Shown here: piece by piece, positions 18,301 through 25,266 of the stretch
How the letters are laid out: every line of letters begins with the position of its first letter
How positions within the stretch are numbered: position 1 is the stretch's first letter
Assembly: GCA_964636125.1 (NCBI GenBank)
Contig: CAZWPX010000003.1
Location: forward strand, 1 to 64,000
Origin: CAJINA01 sp964636125
GTDB taxonomy: Bacteria; Desulfobacterota; Desulfobacteria; Desulfobacterales; CAJINA01
Direction: 5' to 3'
Length of the DNA: 64,000 bases
Position numbers and translations under genes: made by a program
Notes under the pieces: generated by a model
Databases searched by the model: none
Told to the model about the DNA's origin: nothing
Seen by the model: only the letters and a program-made list of their open reading frames with translations

Positions 18301-18739
18301 ACTCCTTGCGAATGTGGGCCCGGTAAATTTTTTCAAAAAGCGTTTTCAACTCATGGGGCACGTGGATATCCACAAGCTCTTTTTCAAGCAGGTACAGCAG
18401 ATAATCGTAGTCGTCGGCATAGACTTCCTTTTCCAGGATTTTATGCCAGGCCTCCTGGGGATTGGTCTGCCCTGAAAGCTCGAAACGCTTCTGCCAGTCG
18501 GTGAGGATACTCGGATCCTTGAGAATGACGAATTTTTTCCGTTTAGAAGAGATGAAAATTGAGAACAGAAACTCTATGAGCCGGTTCAGGCGGGCGGACC
18601 GCGGGCGAAACTGATTGAGGCGCGTACGCATGAACGCCTTGGTCTCATAGGGCCACGATCTCACCAGGTCTTCTATTTCACGAATCCTCTGCTCGGGCAG
18701 GCTGACGTATTTGATTTCTTTCGTGAGTCGCCGGGACAT
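15341..18739 (-). CDS. double AAA ATPase with Lon-type Ser-Lys protease domain
   Basis: A 1132-residue protein with two AAA domains and a C-terminal Lon-like protease. AAA1 has Walker A GPSGSGKT (163-170) and Walker B around 326-331. AAA2 has Walker A GPPGGGKT (523-530) and Walker B FFDEGD (583-588). The protease domain (about 820-1020) has the GGPSAG motif with candidate nucleophile Ser927 and, in the GGxxxK arrangement, Lys977, so the Ser-Lys dyad appears intact. No membrane segment is evident. This arrangement is not classical LonA or LonB, which have one AAA domain. It begins one base into the stop codon of the SPFH gene (TAATG), indicating coupled translation and probably one complex. 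Its substrate is unknown. Confidence 0.85.
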   Translation of the reverse strand: MSRRLTKEIKYVSLPEQRIREIEDLVRSWPYETKAFMRTRLNQFRPRSARLNRLIEFLFSIFISSKRKKFVILKDPSILTDWQKRFELSGQTNPQEAWHKILEKEVYADDYDYLLYLLEKELVDIHVPHELKTLFEKIYRAHIRKEYISDPEVPKAPLLLFTGPSGSGKTATVTETVEKIIFINEVQPEVDLQQKKENLLSGEPIWKTLEMVNPDLVMEMNRQKKLRFYKRLSKLPLLKSIFKKAISNNLSDLEEQSLPVDYAMVTPNDFQTALAGEPGNYFKKALGDPQKTAIRHVEEAHSAFGKASGRESGVERQQRTLIDTSNIVIDEIINGRRDCLLIATSDQPERFDSAIYRRFVEKGKIIDISEFWMNPDNLNEVVRLELLRSNIHVGGIEDPYCAVEETCLDPENTQVAVEKLYTIFKERSLKVIPSYVRKLIHSIIQIQGDFKPEYLDDSLLVRQAFELVAKNSYGDLFKKVVDKMDRNVKWSDYVGGIKDMFSEMSNNCLYYGVSEEKGVVLNGPPGGGKTFLVRAWLSENSDIHDIATSPSALQDPVNPVEGAIDNLERVYDIAKMIAPTVIFFDEGDSLAPKRSQSGGSPTDRLTNKFLNLIDGEIPLNRVFTVLTTNRLDILDPALIRSKRLKVMEISGHMGRGDINEIVKQSIQDVPLAPGLDVETIIESAKEICNTPADYTAFVEKALSLRNTEYEVLSRFRSQSQESMAAKENFIKFNFKTLVGILEAIEAPKTLITDIRKNPASVADRYAEIIQQTARVGHIDNYPVVTSHLRSAVKEISGSPIRKGKVQLDKFLEAELSQEPQVGFIIGVGANDVSGILLPIATSLTYNLGEERVMVTGAVSSSGSATAQLEMAVKMTQQSAHEALTMVKNYLQGLYPKVSMPKLLGNYLSQYTIHHQLLSASYNVGGPSAGYALALNTLSAVLQLPVWNDFGITGAPWTKGVKKDEVGGSVIIGGHRKKTEQVLLHLRRMYMPLQNYYDLDKDFIYSFWSRGKDILGVTHFGDLVPEVIWLGPQYEERQNRLYQIRLEYKKGKHAGRKPDPEMKQRILDSREALRKTMEMEITKRLKSIHTYLQNPHRDPLLSVNEIFKKEDNGQFYEFRRVFKKIRQKFSEMA

Positions 18740-19680
18740 TATTTTTCTCCTGAAGCAGTTGACTGTTGCGCCGGAGAGGGCAGGGTAAGGTCAGGTGTTC
18801 TGCCAGTGTTCTGGATAACAACGGTATTCTGGCCGGCCTGGTTCTTTTCGTAGGCACTGGCCCATTTTTGCTGAACCAGGAACTCCAGGAGCGCTTTGTC
18901 CGTGGAACCATCGGGTCGTCCCAGGGCTGATTGCAAACCCTGAATACTCTCCAGGTAAGCCGCGTAGAGTTTTCGGATTCGGCTGGCCTCCTGATCGGCC
19001 GCGTAATTTTCTGCTTCAGCAATGAGTTCGCGGCGTTTCTTCTCTTCAGTGGCCTCCACGAGTTTGTCCCCGAAGCGGGTTTCTTTCAGCACGAAGCTGA
19101 CCACTTCGATCCCATATTTCTTTTCTAGGGTCGGACCGCCCACATTGATCGGGCGGGATTTAAGGGCGGTAAAAATCTCTTCTTTGATGGATTCACGATC
19201 ACTGACCAACCGGTCTACCTCCTGGGCCTGCAGAATATCTTTAACGATACCGTCATAGTCACCTTGCAGGATGCTCAGGGGGTCCAGGTTTTCGATTGCC
19301 CAGGTGTGCAGGTTATTGATGCGGTAGGTGAGCACCGCGGACGTCCAGAGGGCCACATTTTCCTTGGAAATGATCCGCATCGGCTCCAGTTGGCCGCCCA
19401 GGAAAAGGCGCTGGTTCATAAGGGTCACTTCCTGCTCAATCCGGGTAAAAAAAGGTAGCCGCGCGTGCCAGCCGACATTCGTAACGGCTTTGCGTGCACC
19501 GCCGAATTTTTCAAGTACCACCGCGTAATTCATTTTGACTTTAAAGATGGTACGGGTGGCGTAAACACCGGCCACAAATCCATAAATCAGCCCGACAATG
19601 ACGGTCAGGGCGATCAGGCGCCGCAAAACGGAGAGTATGAAGGATCGCCGCAGGATTGATGCTTGAGGTTTGTCAGCCAT
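18739..19680 (-). CDS. SPFH/band 7 membrane protein (HflC-like)
   Basis: A 313-residue protein with one membrane segment near residues 17-38, an SPFH domain (about 45-215: YAVVLEKFGG, GWHARLPFF, YRINNLHTWAIEN) and a coiled-coil-like tail with EEKKRRELIAEAENYAADQEA. SPFH proteins such as HflK/HflC form membrane cages around the AAA protease FtsH. Here the downstream gene is a double-AAA Lon-type protease beginning at this gene's last base, so an analogous SPFH-protease complex is a reasonable inference. AAGGAGG lies just before the ATG. The C terminus ends in a Thr/Pro-rich tail with no clear function. Confidence 0.88.
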   Translation of the reverse strand: MADKPQASILRRSFILSVLRRLIALTVIVGLIYGFVAGVYATRTIFKVKMNYAVVLEKFGGARKAVTNVGWHARLPFFTRIEQEVTLMNQRLFLGGQLEPMRIISKENVALWTSAVLTYRINNLHTWAIENLDPLSILQGDYDGIVKDILQAQEVDRLVSDRESIKEEIFTALKSRPINVGGPTLEKKYGIEVVSFVLKETRFGDKLVEATEEKKRRELIAEAENYAADQEASRIRKLYAAYLESIQGLQSALGRPDGSTDKALLEFLVQQKWASAYEKNQAGQNTVVIQNTGRTPDLTLPSPAQQSTASGEK

Positions 19681-19722
19681 GAGGCCTCCTTGGTCGTGTG
19701 GTTTGATACAAAAACCTGGGGC

Positions 19723-20457
19723 TTAAAGCCGCTTTTGGTATGATTTCGAACTGTTGGAAGCAAGCAGTCTGTCTTTGAACCAGGCAACCGTTTCCTGAAT
19801 GAACCGGTTTTGATGTGATGCTTCTGTCATCCGATGATCACCGCCGGGCAACATGATCAGCTTTTTGGGATCTGAGGCGGTTGCGAATATTTCAACCGCG
19901 TGCCGGTGGGGGACCACTTCATCCGCATCACCGTGAAACAGCAGTACATCCCTTATGCGTGACAGGTCGGCGGCCACATCGAAATGCAGCCGGGAGGGAT
20001 GCGGCGGCACCGTGTTGGATGGAAAGTTGCCTCTACCAGCGCCATGGGGGTTGACCTGTCTGCTCCTGACCGGCGCAGCGCACAGGACCATGGCGGCCGG
20101 GTGCCGGGTGCCGGCGGCACGGATACAGGCGGCCCCGCCCAGGCTGCTGCCGAACAGACCAAAGGCGGAGCCTGTGTCCGTCCGGTCGGTTATCAATTTA
20201 ATAGCCGCATGGATATCTTCTACACGGCCCTGTAAGGTTGTAACCTGCTCAAAATCCCCCTGGCTGTGACCACAGCCGCGGTGATCGAAACGCAGGTAAC
20301 CGAGCCCGGCCGCTGTACAGGCGCTTGCCAGGGCCACCTGCTTGGCGGACGCGGCGGTACCAAACAGGCCGTGTGAACCGATGATGACGGCCGGTGAGGG
20401 TGCCTCAGGTAGATGCAATCTGCCCGTGAGTCGGAACTCCCGGGACTGGAATGTCAC
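19723..20457 (-). CDS. alpha/beta hydrolase
   Basis: A 244-residue cytoplasmic hydrolase of the serine esterase/peptidase-like group. Ser105 sits in the GSSLG nucleophile elbow, Asp179 in HGDADEVVP and His208 in GGDHRM, which together make a complete triad. HG near residue 29 would form the oxyanion hole. The start is a GTG at 20457 without a strong ribosome site, so a slightly different start is possible. It points the same way as the SPFH gene, 42 nt upstream of it, but its substrate cannot be inferred. Confidence 0.85.
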   Translation of the reverse strand: MTFQSREFRLTGRLHLPEAPSPAVIIGSHGLFGTAASAKQVALASACTAAGLGYLRFDHRGCGHSQGDFEQVTTLQGRVEDIHAAIKLITDRTDTGSAFGLFGSSLGGAACIRAAGTRHPAAMVLCAAPVRSRQVNPHGAGRGNFPSNTVPPHPSRLHFDVAADLSRIRDVLLFHGDADEVVPHRHAVEIFATASDPKKLIMLPGGDHRMTEASHQNRFIQETVAWFKDRLLASNSSKSYQKRL

Positions 20458-20506
20458 CCCTGTACTGGCTGAAATTGTAATTTCCCTCGCTTAAGAGTAT
20501 CTTTGC

Positions 20507-20534
20507 TTGCCTGAGATGGTATTTCGATGATAAT
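20507..20534 (+). promoter_or_regulatory. weak candidate promoter for rlmD
   Basis: TTGCCT (20507-20512), a 16-base spacer and GATAAT (20529-20534) precede the rlmD start by about 75 nt in a divergent gap. The -35 match is only moderate. Confidence 0.35.
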
Positions 20535-20610
20535 CGATGTTTGCGAATACTAACTTTAACAAAATATGACAATAATTTCCAATTGTTTCTCAGGGAAATT
20601 CGAGGAGTTT

Positions 20611-22005
20611 ATGAACGTAAAAAAAGGACGCGAATTTGACGTCAACATCACAGATATCGCATTCGGCGGGAAGGGCCTTGTCAAAATCGATGGGATGGCT
20701 GTTTTCGTGGACCAGGCGGTACCCGGTGACCGAGCTATTGTGAGGATTGTTAAGAAGAAAAAAACATTTGCGGAAGCCAGGGTTGTTGAACTTATCGAGC
20801 CTTCACCCTTTAGGGTGGACCCGCGCTGTAGATACAGCGGGTATTGCGGCGGCTGTAAATGGCAGTTTCTGGACTACAGCAAACAGCTTGAATATAAGCA
20901 CCGGCATGTCCTTGAATCGCTGGAACATCTTGCCCTGTTGAAAGGCGTGCCGGTCCATGCAACCCTGCCGTCCGCCAAAATATTCGGTTACCGCAATAAA
21001 ATGGAGTTTTCATGCTCAGACCGCCGCTGGCTGCTGCCTGAAGAACTCGGCGATCCGGCCATCGGGATGGAGTTTGCAATGGGACTGCATGTGCCGGGAA
21101 CCTTTAACAAGGTTCTGGACATAGACGAATGTTTCCTGCACCCGGATCAAGGCAATGCCATTCGCGCCACGGCCCGGACATATATGCGCCATTCCGGGCT
21201 GCCTGCTTATGGTCTCCGGTCACACAAAGGATTCTGGCGTTTTCTGATGCTGCGGCACTCCGTTGATCAGGATGCCTGGATGGTCAATATTGTCACATCG
21301 GCTCAAGACCGCAAAGCGGTTGACCCCCTGGCAGATCTGATCATGCAGACCTATCCGGAGGTGACCTCAATCGTCAACAACGTGACGTCCCGTAAAGCCG
21401 GTGTGGCCGTGGGCGAGTTTGAGATTCACCTTTCCGGAGAGAGGACAGTCAAAGACCGAATTGGCCCGTATGCGTTCGAAATTTCAGCGAACAGTTTCTT
21501 TCAAACCAATACACGCGGTGCCGAAGTGTTGTATGCCACCGCCAAAAAATACGCCGGACTGACCGGATGTGAACGGGTGCTTGACCTTTACTGCGGCACC
21601 GGCACCATTGCCATATTTCTGGCGGATAGCGCCAAATCGATTACCGGTATGGAGATCGTTGAAAGTTCTATTGCGGACGCCCAAAAGAATTGTGAACGCA
21701 ACAATATCGAGAATTGCGATTTTATTCTGGGCGACGTTCGCACCCACCTTTCCACCGACGGGCAGCGTCCGGATGTGCTGATCATTGATCCGCCCCGTTC
21801 CGGTATGCACAAGGACGTAGTCAAGAAGGTGCTGGCTATCGGTGCCCCCAGAATTGTCTACATCTCCTGCAATCCGGCCACCCTGGCCCGTGATATTGCC
21901 CTGATGAAAACAGATTATCGGACGATGGAGGTTCAACCGGTGGATATGTTTCCGCACACCTTTCACATTGAAGCGGTGGCCAGACTCGACAAAATCATCT
22001 CATAA
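20611..22005 (+). CDS. rlmD: 23S rRNA (uracil-C5)-methyltransferase, RlmD/RumA type
   Basis: About 464 residues from the ATG at 20611, which has GAGGAG 5 nt upstream; a longer in-frame start at 20566 has no ribosome site. The N-terminal TRAM domain (about 5-60) is followed by a Cys cluster (CRYSGYCGGC) that binds a 4Fe-4S cluster, then the SAM domain with LDLYCGTGTIAIFLA and the catalytic ISCNPATLARD motif near the end. The enzyme would methylate a uridine of 23S rRNA. This group also includes RlmCD, so target position 1939 is assumed from the family. It is a single gene, convergent with the symporter-kinase gene. Confidence 0.92.
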   Translation: MNVKKGREFDVNITDIAFGGKGLVKIDGMAVFVDQAVPGDRAIVRIVKKKKTFAEARVVELIEPSPFRVDPRCRYSGYCGGCKWQFLDYSKQLEYKHRHVLESLEHLALLKGVPVHATLPSAKIFGYRNKMEFSCSDRRWLLPEELGDPAIGMEFAMGLHVPGTFNKVLDIDECFLHPDQGNAIRATARTYMRHSGLPAYGLRSHKGFWRFLMLRHSVDQDAWMVNIVTSAQDRKAVDPLADLIMQTYPEVTSIVNNVTSRKAGVAVGEFEIHLSGERTVKDRIGPYAFEISANSFFQTNTRGAEVLYATAKKYAGLTGCERVLDLYCGTGTIAIFLADSAKSITGMEIVESSIADAQKNCERNNIENCDFILGDVRTHLSTDGQRPDVLIIDPPRSGMHKDVVKKVLAIGAPRIVYISCNPATLARDIALMKTDYRTMEVQPVDMFPHTFHIEAVARLDKIIS

Positions 22006-22044
22006 AGGGGGGAATCAATGCCCAAAGGTATATGCGGTGGCGGT

Positions 22045-24789
22045 TCAGACACCGTAAGGCGTCTGGTTATCCTCGAGGGATTCGGTTCGGGGCAGGGTGA
22101 ACGAAAAGGTCGCTCCTTTTCCGGGCTTGCTTTTCACCCAGATACGCCCTTTGTGAAACTCGACAATATGCTTGGTGATGCTGAGGCCGAGCCCTGAGCC
22201 AGCCGGCCTGCCGGTACTTGAACTCTTAACTTGTTGAAACTTATCAAATATAATTGTTTTATCCTTTTTGCTGATACCGATGCCATTGTCCTTTACAGCC
22301 ACCTTCAGGTTCCCTTTGTCCGCTTTGAGGATGATGGTCAGGGCACCGTCAGAGGCCGGGCAGAATTTAACCGCGTTGGAGATCAGATTCACCATCACCT
22401 GGATGAGCCGATCGTGATCTCCGAATATGGTCGGCAAAGTTTCATCCAGGTCCAGTAAAAGCTCTATATTTTTTTCATCCATCAGGCGACGGGTTGATTC
22501 AACGGCTTCCAGGATTACGTGCGTGATGTTGACCGGTGCCAGATGCCATTGGGTTTTCCCCGAAACAATCTTTTGAACATCCAGCACCTGTCCAATGAGC
22601 CGGGTAAGACGCTCGCTTTCTTTAATGATAATAGCAATAAACTGTTTATGTTTCACATCGCTCAGGGCCGGGTTGGCATGCAGGATTTCCGCCAGGGACC
22701 TGACCGATGTGAGCGGTGTCCGGAGTTCATGGGTCACTGTGGAGATAAAATCATCTTTTAGGCGGTCCAATTCTTCCAGGCGTTCATTGGCGGCTTTGAG
22801 TTCCGCGGTGGCACGTTCCAGGTCGCGGCTGTAGGTGATCACTTTCCGTGTTTCATCCAGCACTTCCATTACCTTTTCAATCCTTACAGGTTCTTCCGTA
22901 ATAATCGTCCCAATCACCACATGGGCTGAGGAAGTGCCGATGGCCCGGGCGAGCAGCAATTCGGCATGGCTCACCATCCCGACGCTGGCGATGGGAGATT
23001 TATCCCATTCAACCCCTTTTAACTGGCGATACTCTTCTATGGCTTTGGCAGCCCGTTCCTGTCCCAGAAATCGTACCAGCAAAGATTTTAGTTCCAGGGA
23101 GGAAGCTGTTCCCCGGGGGATCACAGAGCCTGCGGAGAGTTCCGAAAATTTAAATACATCCACGAAAAGGGTGGCCTGGGTCTGTTCTATAGTCGAGGGG
23201 CGGCTCAGCAGTGACCCGGCTATATACATGGATACATTGGCCAGCATGCTCCAGAAAACAGCGTGGGGCACATGGCCGAAACCCTGTAGTCCGAAGAGTT
23301 CAAACGGTTTTAGGAAAGCGATGCCAAAGGGTCCGGCGTGGACCAGGCTCTTGTCCAGAATGCCGGCCTGCACCAGGGTGGGCAGCACCAGTGTGTAGCC
23401 CCAGACTGAAAACCCGGCCAGGAGACCGTAGAACGCCCCGGTTCGGTTGGCACCTTTCCAGAAAATACCGCCAAGCATGGCGGGCGCGAACTGGGCGACT
23501 GCGGCAAAAGAGACCATGCCGATGGAAACAAGGGCGTAGAACTCACCCACGAAACGAAAATAGGCGTATCCCATTAAAAGAACAACGATGATGCTGCCCC
23601 GACGGATGGAGAGCAGCAGGCGGGAAAGGTCCCCACTGTGATCGATTCTGGAAAAGGGCAGACGCAGAATAATCGGCATGACCAGATCATTACAGAGCAT
23701 GGTTGAAAGGGCGACCGTTTCCACGATGACCATACCGGTGGCAGCGGACATGCCGCCGATAAAGACGAACAGGGCCAGTTCCTGCTGATTCCCGGACATG
23801 GACAGAGACAGGACGAACGTGTCGGCGTCAAAATTCCCTCCCGGGAACTGGAGGATCCCGGCCAGGGCGACGGGCAGGACAAACAGGTTTATAATAAAAA
23901 GGTAGAGCGGAAACAGCCAGATAGACTTGTTCAGGTGGTCCTCATTCACGTTCTCCACAACGGCCACCTGGAATTGCCGGGGTAGAAATATAACCGCCAT
24001 CATGGAGAGAAAAGTAAAAACGAACCAATCCCCATAAGGAATTGTCTGCGGGTCAAAGGAGAACATCCGATGCAGTTCGGGCACGCTGCGGGCTTTGGCA
24101 AATATGTCGGTGACACCATCGTACAGGCCGTAGACCACAAAGAGGCCCACTGAAAGAAAAGCCACCAGCTTGACAATGGACTCAAAGGCGATGGCCGCGA
24201 CCATCCCTTCGTGGCGCTCAGTGGTTTCCAGGTGGCGTGTACCGAACAGGATCGCAAAGGCTGCCAGGATAAGGGCCACATAAAAGGCGGTATCATGGAA
24301 AACCGGAATATCTGAAAAGTGAACCGGACCGTAAATGAGCGGATATTGCTGAATCAGGAGGTAACCCGTGGAAACAGCTTTCAACTGCAAGGAGATATAG
24401 GGAATGATGCCCACCACCGCAATCACGGTTACCATGCCGCCCAGGACCTGGCTTTTACCATAGCGTGAGGAGATGAAATCGGCGATGGAGGTAATTCGGT
24501 GGATCTTGCTGATACGCAGAATCTTTTTCAGGACCAGCCAGCCCAGCGCCATCATCAAGGTTGGGCCGATGTAAGTCGTCAGGAAAATGGGTCCTGAACT
24601 GGCCGCCATACCCACGCTGCCGTAAAAAGTCCAGGCGGTGCAGTATACCGCCAGGGACAGGGCATAAATATAAGGATTGCTGATCAGGCTACGCCCTTCA
24701 TCGGCTCTTTTATCGCCCCAGTAGGCGATGGCAAAAAGCAGGCTGAGGTACATGAGCGAGAGGAGTAAAATAGTGCCGGTTTCGAGCAT
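22045..24789 (-). CDS. sodium/solute symporter fused to a histidine kinase (CbrA-like)
   Basis: A 914-residue fusion. Residues 1 to about 550 form a PutP-type sodium/solute symporter with about 13 membrane segments (FYGSVGMAASSGP near the start, ASAA-type gating regions later). After a linker comes a histidine kinase: His687 in THELRTP, an N box near 801-806 (LISNAVKF) and G boxes DNGIGIS and GSGLGLS. No receiver is fused. CbrA has this arrangement and controls carbon-source use. TGAGGG lies 6 nt before the ATG. It lies 40 nt downstream of the small membrane gene, so transport and sensing may be coupled. The partner response regulator is not in this window. Confidence 0.93.
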   Translation of the reverse strand: MLETGTILLLSLMYLSLLFAIAYWGDKRADEGRSLISNPYIYALSLAVYCTAWTFYGSVGMAASSGPIFLTTYIGPTLMMALGWLVLKKILRISKIHRITSIADFISSRYGKSQVLGGMVTVIAVVGIIPYISLQLKAVSTGYLLIQQYPLIYGPVHFSDIPVFHDTAFYVALILAAFAILFGTRHLETTERHEGMVAAIAFESIVKLVAFLSVGLFVVYGLYDGVTDIFAKARSVPELHRMFSFDPQTIPYGDWFVFTFLSMMAVIFLPRQFQVAVVENVNEDHLNKSIWLFPLYLFIINLFVLPVALAGILQFPGGNFDADTFVLSLSMSGNQQELALFVFIGGMSAATGMVIVETVALSTMLCNDLVMPIILRLPFSRIDHSGDLSRLLLSIRRGSIIVVLLMGYAYFRFVGEFYALVSIGMVSFAAVAQFAPAMLGGIFWKGANRTGAFYGLLAGFSVWGYTLVLPTLVQAGILDKSLVHAGPFGIAFLKPFELFGLQGFGHVPHAVFWSMLANVSMYIAGSLLSRPSTIEQTQATLFVDVFKFSELSAGSVIPRGTASSLELKSLLVRFLGQERAAKAIEEYRQLKGVEWDKSPIASVGMVSHAELLLARAIGTSSAHVVIGTIITEEPVRIEKVMEVLDETRKVITYSRDLERATAELKAANERLEELDRLKDDFISTVTHELRTPLTSVRSLAEILHANPALSDVKHKQFIAIIIKESERLTRLIGQVLDVQKIVSGKTQWHLAPVNITHVILEAVESTRRLMDEKNIELLLDLDETLPTIFGDHDRLIQVMVNLISNAVKFCPASDGALTIILKADKGNLKVAVKDNGIGISKKDKTIIFDKFQQVKSSSTGRPAGSGLGLSITKHIVEFHKGRIWVKSKPGKGATFSFTLPRTESLEDNQTPYGV

Positions 24790-24829
24790 ATAAACCCTCA
24801 GGTAGAACGGTACTGATCAACGGGCATGC

Positions 24830-25051
24830 TTACCTGGAATTAGATTTTTTCTGTTTAGGGCCGATTTCCGTAATCACCAGGATGAGTGCAATTATAGCTG
24901 CCCAGGCGGCAAACAGGTAAATATACAGCAGTGGCAGTCCCATAATAAACGTGTTGATATTAAAAAGAGACAGGATGGGATAGTTGAAGAAAACGCATCC
25001 CAGGTAAAAAACCCCCACAAGCTTCATGACTTTTTGGCTTCTGCTGTTCAT
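24830..25051 (-). CDS. small two-helix membrane protein, symporter partner
   Basis: A 73-residue protein from the ATG at 25051, with GGAG 6 nt upstream; a longer frame to 25126 has no supporting site. It has two hydrophobic segments (VFYLGCVFFNYPILSLF and PLLYIYLFAAWAAIIALILV) and a basic C terminus (KQKKSNSR). Small proteins of this kind (DUF3311 and relatives) often precede PutP-type symporters and may be their regulatory subunits. It lies 40 nt upstream of the symporter-kinase fusion, which fits. The 215-base region before it, reaching the EF-G gene's end, contains no gene I can recognise. Confidence 0.72.
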   Translation of the reverse strand: MNSRSQKVMKLVGVFYLGCVFFNYPILSLFNINTFIMGLPLLYIYLFAAWAAIIALILVITEIGPKQKKSNSR

Positions 25052-25266
25052 GGCCGCTCCGGTTGGATCCGTATCAACTGTTGCTGTACAGGCAACAGAT
25101 ATAGATGAGGCGGGGGAAGTTGTCAATGTTCACGGCAGTGGCGCCGTGGGTGGGACGCTAGATCAGGCAGGCGACCGGGCTGCAATATCCGGGGTAAGGG
25201 TTGCCGGCGGCAACTGTTACCCCGGGACCTTTGCATTCCCTGCCAGGGCAGGTATTCTAAAAGATG

